A DNA stretch of 64,000 nt from an uncultured Clostridia bacterium. Lineage in GTDB: Bacteria; Bacillota; Clostridia; UBA1381. Location of the stretch: contig CANQIP010000003.1 in the NCBI GenBank assembly GCA_947623955.1, positions 1 to 64,000 of the forward strand, written 5' to 3'. This document shows, piece by piece, positions 1 to 9,913 of this stretch (positions are counted from its first letter, which is position 1; every line of letters begins with the position of its first letter). The notes beneath the pieces are model-generated. The model was not told where the DNA came from, did not search any database, and saw nothing but the letters and a program-made list of their open reading frames with translations. The position numbers and the translations under genes are program-made.

Positions 1-1
1 G

Positions 2-145
2 ACCTACAATATTTCTTACGGCATCGCCTTCGGCGTGATTTCTCATGTGCTTATCAGCGTGTTTACCGGAAAGGCAAGGAACGTAAAGATAGGAACATGG
101 GTAATCGCTGCACTCTTTGCCGTCATGTTCTTTGTGACGCATTAA
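2..145 (+). CDS. C-terminal fragment of an NCS2-type purine permease (truncated by window start)
   Basis: Open frame from base 2: TYNISYGIAFGVISHVLISVFTGKARNVKIGTWVIAALFAVMFFVTH*, which resembles the NCS2 permease C-terminus. Confidence 0.65.
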   Translation, partial: TYNISYGIAFGVISHVLISVFTGKARNVKIGTWVIAALFAVMFFVTH

Positions 146-220
146 GAACCGTCACGAAATAATTATATGTATACCGTTCCCGTATACTGTTCAAATATAC
201 CGTTTGCGGATTTTTGACTC

Positions 221-249
221 TTGCATTTCGCGGACAAATATGGTATACT
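221..249 (+). promoter_or_regulatory. Sigma-A-type promoter for the cobalamin riboswitch transcript
   Basis: TTGCAT (221-226), 17-bp spacer, TATACT (244-249). Confidence 0.6.
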
Positions 250-296
250 GTAAAAAATATAATATTTCACACAAAGTGTCGGTTATACCGCAAATA

Positions 297-467
297 ACAG
301 GTATAATCGGTGAAAAGGGAATGGGGTGCAAATCCCCTGCGATAACTGTCGGTGTGTGTGTCGAAGCTTTTATGTTCGTCGGCGAAAGCCGGTCATTGGG
401 AAACTGAGAAGGCGGAGCGTAAAAGCGCGGGGTTACTACCCTATACGGCATAAGCCACAAGACCTGC
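297..467 (+). promoter_or_regulatory. Cobalamin (B12) riboswitch
   Basis: Contains GGTGAAAAGGGAA...GGGTGCAAATCCCCTGCGATAACTGT and the 3' B12-box-like AAGCCACAAGACCTGC. The 5' CAGGT can pair with the 3' ACCTG. Confidence 0.85.
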
Positions 468-570
468 TTTGATGTTGCTCCGTAAGCGGCTCGCGCCGTA
501 GGAGTAATGTTTCCGCATATTTATATGCTTATTTGTCGTGTGCGGATTGTGATTTGTCGCGGGAAAACTC

Positions 571-606
571 AGCTGCGATGACTTTTCGGTCATCGCGGCT
601 TTTTTA
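571..606 (+). terminator. Rho-independent terminator (riboswitch expression platform)
   Basis: AGCTGCGATGAC-TTTTCG-GTCATCGCGGCT followed by a T-run, between the riboswitch and the ATG at 640. Confidence 0.85.
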
Positions 607-639
607 ATATTTAATAAACATCAACGGGAGGAATTAACC

Positions 640-3600
640 ATGAAAAAACAACTGAGAAAACCACTCGCGCTGCTTTTGGCGCTATGTATGCTCTTTGCCG
701 CACTGCCGCCTATCGCGCTCGCGACGGACGGCGTACTTGAAGGCAGCGGAACGGAAGACAGCCCATATCTGATCGCGGACGCGCAGGATTTGGCAGCGTT
801 CCGCGATATGGTAAACGGCGGAACATCGCTTGACGCACACGCAAAGCTAACGGCTGACATCGAGCTTACAGGCGACTGGTCGCCTATATATCCGACGAGC
901 GGATACGTTACGAATATGTACGCGGGCGTATTTGACGGCGATTTCCACACGATAAGCGGTCTGTATATCAACTCTACCGAGTCAAATCAGGGGCTTTTCG
1001 GAGGAATTAACGGTGCAACCGTTAAAAATCTGAAGGTCATAGGCGACGTCACGTCGTCGAACAATTATGTCGGCGGTATCGTAGGCAAATTGGTTAAGGG
1101 AGCGATTGAAAACTGCAGCTTTGAAGGAAACGTCACGACAACAAAAAGCGGCGGTTACGCCGGAGGTATAGCGGGTTACACGGGTAACGGCTCGACGCAA
1201 ACAGGCAGCATTATAAACTGCTCCAATTCCGCAGCCGTTACAGGCGGTTATGCCGGAGGAATTACAAGCTACGCAAAGTATTCGACAATCACTGAGTGCT
1301 ATAACGTCGGTAAAATCACCGGCACGGGTAACACGGGCGGTATCGCCGGACAGATTATGAATAACACCGTCATTTCAAACTGCTACAGCATCGGTGAAGT
1401 AACGAGCAGCGGCAACGCCGGCGGTATTGTTGGCTTTAACGGCGTAGCGAACGGTATCACAAACTGCTACTGGACAAATCCCGACGTCTGCTTTGTGGGC
1501 GGCACGGGGTCGGCTGACGGCAGTGAAAAAATCACGTCGCCCGACGGTTTGACCGAAAAACTCGGCGACGCGTTTGTCGAGGACAGCGGCAGCATAAATG
1601 GCGGCTACCCGATTTTAAAATGGCAGCAGGGCGGGGAACCTGTTCCGAAAAATCCGCATATTACAATCACGGGCAGCACCGTTCTGCAAATGCAAAATAA
1701 CGGGGCCGTACCTCAGACAACGTTGTCGGTAAATTATATCGACATGGACGCCGCGCCCGTTACGTGGGACACGGACAGCGACATTATCACGCTCGAAGAA
1801 CCGACTGACGCGGACGAGAACAACAGCAAAATTATAGTTAAAGCGCAAAAGCCGGGTAAAGCTGTCGTAACCGTTTCGACAACGGACGGAGCATATACGG
1901 CAGAGCAGAAAATTACCGTAATGCCGTTTGTCACCGTTGCGGAAATTGAAGGCGACGTTGTTGTCGGCGAAACGGTACGCGCGAAGGTGTACGTACTCGG
2001 CGGCGACGAGTACGACTACGATAATTATCCCGAGCTTGCGTTCCGATGGAAATATCTCACCGCTGGGGATTATTTAAGCGGCAACACAGGCTCAACGTCG
2101 TATCACATTATTGAGGGCGCAACAAATCGTGAATTTACGATTACCGACGACTTAAAAGGATGTTATCTGTCGTTTGAATTTTACTATAACGGCGAGTACA
2201 AAACTCCGTCAAGTCCGCAGAAAATCCATTCGGCAAGCTATAGTCAGCTTTTGTCAGACTGTGAAAACCTCAGTATCGCGACGGACGACATCAAGGAAAA
2301 TACAGTAATCGACCTGCCGTCCGCAGGTGAAAACGGCTCCGTTATCACGTGGAAGAGCAACCACCCCGAAATCATAGACACAAACGGAAACGTCACGCTG
2401 CCCGATGAAACGACGACGGAGGTCACGCTCACGGCTACGCTGTCGCTTGAAGGTGAAACGACGGTAAAGACATTTAAAATCAAGGTATATTCAAAAAAAG
2501 CCGTCGAGGATGAGCAAAAAGAGGAGCAGCGCGAGAAGGATTTAAACAAGCTTGACAAAATAAAGATCGCGCTCGGCAATTTTTACAAAATAACGCCCGT
2601 ATACGGAACGGACACGAATATCGTTGACATACTGAAAGCAGACATCGCGAAAAAGTCGGACGATTATTCGGACTGCGCCGTTTCGTTATCTAAAGTTGAA
2701 ATGGTTTACGGCGGCGCGAATATTGCAGGCAACGGCGATATTACATATTTTTACGCCGACCCGAACACAACGCCCTCGATTAAAATGGGCAGTTTCAGGG
2801 CGACGTTTACTCTGACGATAGGCGAGGCGGAAACCACGCTCGAAGTTCCCGTAATCGTGTACTGGGATCAGGACAGGGTAAAGGAAACGATGAGGTCGGA
2901 AATCCTCAGTTCCGTCACCGCAACGAGCATTTTGGGCGGCAACACAGCCGCCGACCACGTCACGGACAATCTTGTTCTGCCGAAAGTCGTCGACGGTAAA
3001 AAGTGGACGCTGATTTCGTGGCAGTCATCTGATAACGGTGTGATTTCAATCAGTAGTGAAAACCAGAGTACGGCTGACACGCTGTTTGACCCGTACGTCG
3101 GCAAGGTTAAGCGCGGCGCGGAGGACAAAACCGTAACGCTTACCGCGATATTTACGTTTCAGCTTACGAACGACATAACCGGCAGCGAAACACCGATTAC
3201 GATGAGCAAAACGTTCGACGTTACCGTCAAGGCTGTCGGCGCGGAGCAGATTGAGGCGATACAGGCTGATTTAAATGCGAAACTCGACGCGGGCTTTGAA
3301 AAGGCGGGCATTACGGACGCGGTGACGGGCGATAAGCTTAGCCCTGACGACGGCGTGTACACCGCGTACAATGACATTCAATTCCCGACCACGCGCGATT
3401 TCGGCGTGGACGGAAAATATTGCCCCGTAACGCTTTCCTCGGACAACGCCGAGACTGTCATAGCGCCTGACGTCAACAACGCGGCGCGTGTCGAGGTGTA
3501 CCGTCCGGCTGTCGGAAACGCGGGCGCAGGCGCAACGGTAACGCTCACAATAACCGATACAAACTCAAACGTTTCGGTGTCGAGAAAGTTTAATTTTACC

Positions 3601-5151
3601 GTTCCCGCGCTTACCGCCGAAGAGGTTGAAACGGAAAAGGCGCTGATGCACAAGGTCAGGGCGGCGTATTTTGACGGCATTAAGGGCAATAACACCGACG
3701 CGGGAGATATAAGCTCGAACCTCAGTCCGTTTATCGAGGTTTACGAGGACAAGGGCTCTCTTGTGTGGGTGCGCGATAACGCGGAAAGAACAAATCACGG
3801 TATTGTCACCGAACCCATCGAAGGCTGGGAGGAATTGGAAGTATGGCGGCTGTTCCGTTCATCCAACCCCGCAGCTGTCACGCACGAAAATCTTCTTGTA
3901 ACGCAGCAGAAGAAGGATAAAGCCGTAACGGTAGACAGCGTTTTGTCGAGTGAAACGCTCGGCAGGTACGGGGAATTGTACGGCAAAGACCCAATAAAAT
4001 ACGCGTCCTACGCCGACCTTGCGGAGCTGTACCGTCAGCCCGTAAGCGCGGAGCTTGTTGTAAGAGGTACGTCTACTCCCATAAACGTGCGTCCGACGGC
4101 GGTTGAGGAAAAGGTAGGCGTGACGTTCAGACTTCAGTCTGCCGACGGTATGCTGATTGACACCGTTCGGTACAGGGATTTGAAGGAGGGAACGACCGTA
4201 TTCGACATATTCAAAAAAGCCATGGACGAAAACGGGTACACATACAAAAAGCACGGCAGCTACGTGTATTCAATCACAACGCCCGACGGCACGGAAATAA
4301 AGGAGCTTGATGAGGGTAAAAATTCGGGGTGGCTCTATAAGGTGAACGGTGAGATACCCGATATGCAGATGGCTGCTTACGGGCTGCACGACGGCGACAG
4401 TATTGTGATGTTCTTCTCGAAGGATTTCACCGAGGACACCGGTTACGACCGTCCGAGCGGTTCATCGCGCGGAAGGGGAGGCTCGTCAGGTACGCCCAAA
4501 CCCGACGCGAGCGCGTCTCCCACGCCGTCACCGTCTCCGACAGACGACGCTGACGCAAGCCCCACCTCCGCCAAAACGCCCGCGCCCGATAAAGCCGCGA
4601 CGTATTCAGACATTGACGGTCACTGGGCGCAAAACTCCATAATATTCGTAACGGAGCAAAGGCTTATGTACGGCACGGAAAACGGCAAATTTGACCCCGA
4701 TCTGCCGCTTACGCGCGCGATGATGGCAGTCATAATTTACAGGCTTGAGGGCGAACCCGAAACGGCAAGCGAAAGCGCGTTCGCCGATGTTGAAAGCGGC
4801 TCGTATTACGAAAACGCCGCCGCGTGGGCGAACGGTAACGGTATAGTAAGCGGCACGTCGGAAACGGAATTTTCACCGACGCGCAATATCACAAGAGAAC
4901 AGGCGGCCGCGCTTTTGTACAGATACGCGCTGTATAAGGGTTATGACGCAAGCGTCGGCAGTGACTCGGATATTTCGGCGTATACCGACGCGGAGGAAAT
5001 CTCCGATTACGCCTCCGAGGCGATGCGTTACGCGCTCGGCAGCGGTCTTATGACCGGCAGAACGGAAAACACTTTAAATCCAAAAGACAATATGACAAGA
5101 GCCGAAACGGCTGAAATCTTCCGCAGATTTACGGAAACGAATATAGGATAA
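640..5151 (+). CDS. Secreted S-layer-anchored protein: signal peptide, GLUG-like repeats, bacterial Ig-like domains, DUF4430 (transcobalamin-like C-terminal) domain, SLH domains
   Basis: 1503 aa; RBS GGGAGGA. N-terminal GGIAG/GGIVG repeats; repeated VITWKSNHPEIID-type Ig-like motifs; VFDIFKKAMDENGYTYKKHGSYVYSI...NSGWLYKVNGEIPDMQMAAYGLHDGDSIVMFF (DUF4430-like); Pro/Ser linker; C-terminal SLH repeats (SDIDGHWAQNSI...). Confidence 0.85.
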   Translation: MKKQLRKPLALLLALCMLFAALPPIALATDGVLEGSGTEDSPYLIADAQDLAAFRDMVNGGTSLDAHAKLTADIELTGDWSPIYPTSGYVTNMYAGVFDGDFHTISGLYINSTESNQGLFGGINGATVKNLKVIGDVTSSNNYVGGIVGKLVKGAIENCSFEGNVTTTKSGGYAGGIAGYTGNGSTQTGSIINCSNSAAVTGGYAGGITSYAKYSTITECYNVGKITGTGNTGGIAGQIMNNTVISNCYSIGEVTSSGNAGGIVGFNGVANGITNCYWTNPDVCFVGGTGSADGSEKITSPDGLTEKLGDAFVEDSGSINGGYPILKWQQGGEPVPKNPHITITGSTVLQMQNNGAVPQTTLSVNYIDMDAAPVTWDTDSDIITLEEPTDADENNSKIIVKAQKPGKAVVTVSTTDGAYTAEQKITVMPFVTVAEIEGDVVVGETVRAKVYVLGGDEYDYDNYPELAFRWKYLTAGDYLSGNTGSTSYHIIEGATNREFTITDDLKGCYLSFEFYYNGEYKTPSSPQKIHSASYSQLLSDCENLSIATDDIKENTVIDLPSAGENGSVITWKSNHPEIIDTNGNVTLPDETTTEVTLTATLSLEGETTVKTFKIKVYSKKAVEDEQKEEQREKDLNKLDKIKIALGNFYKITPVYGTDTNIVDILKADIAKKSDDYSDCAVSLSKVEMVYGGANIAGNGDITYFYADPNTTPSIKMGSFRATFTLTIGEAETTLEVPVIVYWDQDRVKETMRSEILSSVTATSILGGNTAADHVTDNLVLPKVVDGKKWTLISWQSSDNGVISISSENQSTADTLFDPYVGKVKRGAEDKTVTLTAIFTFQLTNDITGSETPITMSKTFDVTVKAVGAEQIEAIQADLNAKLDAGFEKAGITDAVTGDKLSPDDGVYTAYNDIQFPTTRDFGVDGKYCPVTLSSDNAETVIAPDVNNAARVEVYRPAVGNAGAGATVTLTITDTNSNVSVSRKFNFTVPALTAEEVETEKALMHKVRAAYFDGIKGNNTDAGDISSNLSPFIEVYEDKGSLVWVRDNAERTNHGIVTEPIEGWEELEVWRLFRSSNPAAVTHENLLVTQQKKDKAVTVDSVLSSETLGRYGELYGKDPIKYASYADLAELYRQPVSAELVVRGTSTPINVRPTAVEEKVGVTFRLQSADGMLIDTVRYRDLKEGTTVFDIFKKAMDENGYTYKKHGSYVYSITTPDGTEIKELDEGKNSGWLYKVNGEIPDMQMAAYGLHDGDSIVMFFSKDFTEDTGYDRPSGSSRGRGGSSGTPKPDASASPTPSPSPTDDADASPTSAKTPAPDKAATYSDIDGHWAQNSIIFVTEQRLMYGTENGKFDPDLPLTRAMMAVIIYRLEGEPETASESAFADVESGSYYENAAAWANGNGIVSGTSETEFSPTRNITREQAAALLYRYALYKGYDASVGSDSDISAYTDAEEISDYASEAMRYALGSGLMTGRTENTLNPKDNMTRAETAEIFRRFTETNIG

Positions 5152-5155
5152 AACA

Positions 5156-5190
5156 AAAAGGACGCGCCGAGCATTTTGGCGCGTCCTTTA
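5156..5190. terminator. Bidirectional terminator between convergent genes
   Basis: GGACGCGCC ... GGCGCGTCC stem flanked by A-rich and T-rich runs. Confidence 0.8.
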
Positions 5191-5204
5191 AATTTGAATT
5201 ACAG

Positions 5205-5723
5205 TTATGGTTTTTTTGAGATTTTTTCCGCGAGACGCAGCGTCGAAATAATCGGCACAATCAAAATCCCGCATACAAAATTGCTTACGCCGTGAATACA
5301 ATCCCACGGCAGTCCCGCGATGATCCACGCTATCATTCCTTTAAAGCTCAGCCCGTACAAAAGAGCCTGCGCCGGCGCGTACAGCGTGCCGTACAAAAAT
5401 CCGTGCGCCGAGCATACAGCCATATAGACGAGTGGTTTTACCTTCGGGTTCATGTTCTTCGGCAGCGGCATGACCGCCGCCCAGAGAACAGTCCATATGT
5501 ACAGATACGGAACCCACCACGCCGCAAATCCGCAGAAAATACCCGTTAAAATCACGAAAACGTAAATCGGATATAACGCCTTTTTCCCGTACACGACGGT
5601 AAACGCGACCGTGAACACGCCAAGCAAGTGGACGTTCGGTAAAACTTCCGTAAGCAGCTTTGACGCGTACATAATCGCGCCCAGAACTCCGAATACGGCG
5701 ATTTCCTTTGTTGTAAGCTTCAT
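5205..5723 (-). CDS. ECF transporter S component-like membrane protein
   Basis: 172 aa, multi-TM: MKLTTKEIAVFGVLGAIMYASKLLTEVLPNVHLLGVFTVAFTVVYGKKALYPIYVFVILTGIF..., typical of ECF substrate-binding S subunits. Its ATG directly abuts the stop codon of the upstream gene. Confidence 0.75.
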   Translation of the reverse strand: MKLTTKEIAVFGVLGAIMYASKLLTEVLPNVHLLGVFTVAFTVVYGKKALYPIYVFVILTGIFCGFAAWWVPYLYIWTVLWAAVMPLPKNMNPKVKPLVYMAVCSAHGFLYGTLYAPAQALLYGLSFKGMIAWIIAGLPWDCIHGVSNFVCGILIVPIISTLRLAEKISKKP

Positions 5724-6170
5724 TTACTCAACCCTCAGGGAATAGCTTGCGCCTTCTTCCACAGGCGTCAAATCTATGCCGGACGACGCGTATTCTCCAT
5801 TAACGTAAAACGCCCAGTAAACGCCGTCCTTATCGTAATCGGCTGTTATGCCGTTCACCGTTTTCACGTAAAGACCGTACGCGCCCTCCTCGCCGTCAAT
5901 AAGCCCAAGTTCGCTCAGTGCGCCGCCGACCGTTTCCTTGTCCGTATGTATCTCAAAATTTGTCTCGTTTCCGTCCTTGTCCGCCACGGTAAGAGCAAAC
6001 CGGACGCTGCCTTCTCCGAGTACGGTGTCGGCCGGTTGAGTTGCCGCCGTTTCAACGGGCGCGGGCGCGCTCACTTTGGAATTGCCGCAGCCCGTCACCG
6101 AAAAAGCCGCTGCCGCGATAAGCGCCGCGCAGATTATAAACGATTTTGCCTTTGTAAATAATGTATTCAT
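5724..6170 (-). CDS. DUF4430 (transcobalamin-like) lipoprotein
   Basis: 148 aa from the ATG at 6170 with RBS AAGGAGGA. Lipobox VTGC; ETVGGALSELGLIDGEEGAYGLYVKTVNGITADYDKDGVYWAFYVNGEYASSGIDLTPVEEGASYSLRVE. Confidence 0.8.
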   Translation of the reverse strand: MNTLFTKAKSFIICAALIAAAAFSVTGCGNSKVSAPAPVETAATQPADTVLGEGSVRFALTVADKDGNETNFEIHTDKETVGGALSELGLIDGEEGAYGLYVKTVNGITADYDKDGVYWAFYVNGEYASSGIDLTPVEEGASYSLRVE

Positions 6171-6458
6171 AAAAATTCCTCCTTGCTTAATTATACGCCC
6201 CGATACGCGCGTTGTCAATAATAAAGACGGGGGATTTACGCGAAACGTACCGTAAAAATCGGCGCAAAAATCCTAAGACGGTGTTATGGATTATATTAAA
6301 TTTTTATTCAGACGCGGACGCGGGCAAAACAAATTCACGCAATTCCCACTATTGCTTTTATGCGTCATAAATGATAAAATAAAATATATGTGCATTTCGC
6401 CGTCACGGAAACGTATCGGCAATGCGATGGGTTGGTTTTTAATCACGGGGAGGTTAAA

Positions 6459-9400
6459 ATGAAAAAAGCAATTTCTCTTGCACTCGCGCTGACCGTTCTT
6501 ATATCAGCCGCGCCGTGCAATATCAAAACCGCGGAGGCTGCCGGAGAAATTCCCGCATTTCCGGGCGCGGAGGGCGGCGGCATGTACGCCACGGGCGGAC
6601 GCGGCGGCACGATCGTACACGTCACAAATTTGAACGACTCCGGCGCGGGTTCGCTGCGCGACGCGGTGTCGCATTCGGGAAGAATAGTCGTATTTGACGT
6701 GGGCGGCACGATAAATTTAAAATCCGATATTTCCTGCGCCGGAAATATTACCGTCGCGGGACAGACAGCTCCCGGAGGCAAGGGGGTTACGCTTAAGGGC
6801 GGGAAATTCGCGCTCGGCGGCGATAATACCATTGTGAGATTTATTTCCTCGCGTCCGGGCGAAAAGGGCGTGGAGTCTGATTACGACGCGTGGGGAGGCT
6901 CGAAGGGTTCAAATTCCATAATCGACCACTGCTCCATCGGCTGGGCGAACGACGAGCAGTTCGGCTTGTATTCGGCAAACAGCCAGACGGTGCAGTACAC
7001 TATTATAGGCCCGTCCAACTGCGTGTCGTATCATTCAAAGGGCGCGCACGGTTTCGGCGTTATGTTCGGCGCGGCGAACAACTCATGGCACCACAATCTT
7101 CTGTGCCACTCGCTTTCGCGTAATTTCCGCGGCAAGGTGAGCGGCTCAAATCCTATGGAATTTGTAAACAACGTAATATACGACTGGGGATACCAGACCG
7201 CCTACGGCACTATGGGGCATCTGAATTATGTGGGGAATTATCTTAAAATGGGACCCTCGACAAAGGGCGGTCAGCGGTTTATAAATTTGTCGAGCGGGTC
7301 GCATTACGAGCTTTTCAGATTTTATCTTACGGGAAATAAAATCACAAAGCCGAACGGCTCGCCGTATTCCGACGCGGTAAACGCGAATAACTGGAACGGC
7401 GGCGTAAGCTATAACAGCCACGGCGCGGAAAGCGACTACCGCGTTGACGCGTATTTCCCGATAAGCGCGTCAACGGGCGCGGACGTGTCTATGGCGAAAT
7501 CGCCGGAAACGGCTGACGATGCGTTTGAAAAAGTCGTGTCATACGCAGGCGCGTCGATAAATCCGGCTGACAACTCGCAAAACGGATATAATTACAGTTC
7601 CGACGATACCCGCACGAAAATCGACGCGCAGGTGCTTTACGAAACGCGCACCGGCACAGGCTCGCTCACGGGCGGACGCGATTTCTCGACCGTGACGGAC
7701 AGTGCGGTAAAGAGCGCGATCGACACCTACGGCATACAGTACTGCGACTACAATTCCTATTACCCCGGCGCGGTCACGGAAAAAACAATAACCGATACCG
7801 ACAACGACGGTATGCCGGACGAATGGGAGCTTGCGCGCGGTCTCGATCCGAATAACGCGGCGGACGCCAAGAGCGACTATCTCGGCGACGGCTACAATAA
7901 TATCGAATATTACATAAACGACTTGACGGTCAACGCGTTCCCGAAGGGCGTTGTAACGGTTTCGCCGACGACTGTCGATTTGGGTGAGGATTACGCCCAC
8001 GCAAAGGCTGACGCTGACGCGATAACGCTTTCGCCGACGGTTATAAAGACAGCCGATGACCTGACGCTCCCGCAGACGGGCTCAATACACGGCTCAAAAA
8101 TAGTGTGGAGCAGCAGCTCGTCCGCGATCCTCATGCAGAACAATCGGATTTCCGAGGTTATCCGTCCCGACAGCGCGAACGAGGCTGTGACGCTTACGGC
8201 AAGCGTTACCGTCGGAGACTTTACGATAAGGCGCGGCTTTACCGTAACGGTGCTCGCGCTGCCGAAAAAGTTTGACTTCGGTAACGGCGCGGTACAGGAC
8301 GGTTTTACGAAGGTCACGGGGGATACAAAGTATTCGGCTCAAAGCAGTTTCGGCTTTGAGGGCGACGCGTCCGATATGACCCGCGCCCCGGGCGGTATTC
8401 CGGTTGGGTACGAAAATCTCTACAACGACCAGGTAAACTGCGAGACGAAATTCAGGGCGGAGGTTCCGAACGGAACGTATACGGTTGTAATTCACTACGG
8501 AAGTTGGAACGAGAATTTTGGTACAAGCTACACCGTCGAGGGCGTTTCGTCCGGCAATCTCGCGTCAACCGCGGCGGCGCAGTACGAGACGGAGGTCGAA
8601 ATTACCGACGGTGTGCTCGACGTGGAGATAAAGAAAGGAGACAAGAAATACGGCGGCTACATAAACGGTCTTGAAATTTTGAGCGATGCGGTGGCTCCCG
8701 ACCCGATATATCATTTCGATTTCGGCGACGGCGAGGTGCAGGACGGCTACACCGCCGTCACATCATCGACGGCGTACTCGCTCATGACGCGCTACGGCTT
8801 TACCGACGGCACGCATGACGCGATGACCCGTGCGCCCGGGGATATTCCGTCCGGCATGGAAAACCTCTACAACGACCAGATTAACGGCGTTTCAAAATTT
8901 AAAGCCGACGTTCCGAACGGAAAATATATCGTAACAATTCACTACGGTAGCTGGAATGACGGATTTGGCACAAATTACACCGTTGAGGGCATCGTTTCGG
9001 GCAATCTCGCGTCAACCGCAGCGGCGCAGTACAGAACAAAGGTTGAGGTCGCCGACGGCGCGCTCGATGTGGAGATAAACAAGGGCGCAAAACAATACGG
9101 CGGATATATAAGCGGCATTGACATAGAACCGCTGCCGACGCTGCCGTATCATTTCGACTTCGGCGAAGGCGCGGCGCAGAAGGGTTATACCGCCGTAAAG
9201 CCTTCAACAATTTATTCGGAGGAAACGGGGTACGGCTTTGCCGAAACAAATCTAGGAGGCATGACGCGTGCGCCGGAAGAGTTCACTCCGGGCTTTGACG
9301 AATTATACAACGATCAGATTTTGAACAACGAGGTGAACGCGCCGTTTACATTTAAGGCTGGCGTTCCGAACGGGAAATATAAGGTCGTAATACATTACGG

Positions 9401-9875
9401 CTCGAACAACAAGGATTTCAGCTCCGATTACTCTGTTGAGGGCGCGCTTTCGGGCAGTCTCAATTCACTCACAGGCACAACGTATGAAACCGAAACCGAG
9501 GTCGCGGACGGGGTGCTTGACGTTATTATAAATAAAGGCAGGAAATCATGGGGCGGGTATATAAGCGGTATGGACGTGATCCCGATTACAGCGCCGCCCG
9601 TAACAGACCCGCCCGGCGAAGATCCGCGTATAGAAACGGAGCTTTCTCCCGACAAGACAATGCTCACCGCGTCGCCCGTATACTGCGGCGGCGGTACGCT
9701 TATCTGTGCGCTCTACACCGGCGGCAGGCTGATAAAATGCTTTGCCGAGGAATACTCGGGCGACGATATGGATTTTGACGTTGTAAGCGGCGCGGATAAG
9801 GCGGTCGTCATGCTGTGGAACAGCTTTGACAAAATGACGCCCGTGTGCGAAACGGGGCAGCTTGCAATACGTTAA
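6459..9875 (+). CDS. Secreted pectate lyase family protein (PL1-like) with Ca-binding TSP3-like segment and three copies of an RGAE-associated-type carbohydrate-binding-like domain
   Basis: Signal peptide MKKAISLALALTVLISAAP; FPGAEGGGMYATGGRGGTIVHVTNLNDSGAGSLRDAV...; DTDNDGMPDEWE; threefold FDFG.G..Q.G[FY]T...GYGF-type repeat. Start taken at 6459. Confidence 0.85.
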   Translation: MKKAISLALALTVLISAAPCNIKTAEAAGEIPAFPGAEGGGMYATGGRGGTIVHVTNLNDSGAGSLRDAVSHSGRIVVFDVGGTINLKSDISCAGNITVAGQTAPGGKGVTLKGGKFALGGDNTIVRFISSRPGEKGVESDYDAWGGSKGSNSIIDHCSIGWANDEQFGLYSANSQTVQYTIIGPSNCVSYHSKGAHGFGVMFGAANNSWHHNLLCHSLSRNFRGKVSGSNPMEFVNNVIYDWGYQTAYGTMGHLNYVGNYLKMGPSTKGGQRFINLSSGSHYELFRFYLTGNKITKPNGSPYSDAVNANNWNGGVSYNSHGAESDYRVDAYFPISASTGADVSMAKSPETADDAFEKVVSYAGASINPADNSQNGYNYSSDDTRTKIDAQVLYETRTGTGSLTGGRDFSTVTDSAVKSAIDTYGIQYCDYNSYYPGAVTEKTITDTDNDGMPDEWELARGLDPNNAADAKSDYLGDGYNNIEYYINDLTVNAFPKGVVTVSPTTVDLGEDYAHAKADADAITLSPTVIKTADDLTLPQTGSIHGSKIVWSSSSSAILMQNNRISEVIRPDSANEAVTLTASVTVGDFTIRRGFTVTVLALPKKFDFGNGAVQDGFTKVTGDTKYSAQSSFGFEGDASDMTRAPGGIPVGYENLYNDQVNCETKFRAEVPNGTYTVVIHYGSWNENFGTSYTVEGVSSGNLASTAAAQYETEVEITDGVLDVEIKKGDKKYGGYINGLEILSDAVAPDPIYHFDFGDGEVQDGYTAVTSSTAYSLMTRYGFTDGTHDAMTRAPGDIPSGMENLYNDQINGVSKFKADVPNGKYIVTIHYGSWNDGFGTNYTVEGIVSGNLASTAAAQYRTKVEVADGALDVEINKGAKQYGGYISGIDIEPLPTLPYHFDFGEGAAQKGYTAVKPSTIYSEETGYGFAETNLGGMTRAPEEFTPGFDELYNDQILNNEVNAPFTFKAGVPNGKYKVVIHYGSNNKDFSSDYSVEGALSGSLNSLTGTTYETETEVADGVLDVIINKGRKSWGGYISGMDVIPITAPPVTDPPGEDPRIETELSPDKTMLTASPVYCGGGTLICALYTGGRLIKCFAEEYSGDDMDFDVVSGADKAVVMLWNSFDKMTPVCETGQLAIR
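8268..9582 (+). repeat. Three tandem in-frame copies of a ~140-aa domain within the pectate lyase gene
   Basis: KFDFGNGAVQDGF..., YHFDFGDGEVQDGY..., YHFDFGEGAAQKGY...; each contains IHYGS.N..F...Y(T/S)VEG...GNL/GSL and ends GGYI(N/S)G. Confidence 0.85.
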
Positions 9876-9913
9876 AGAATATGATAAGATAAACAAAAAG
9901 GAGGCGGACAACC

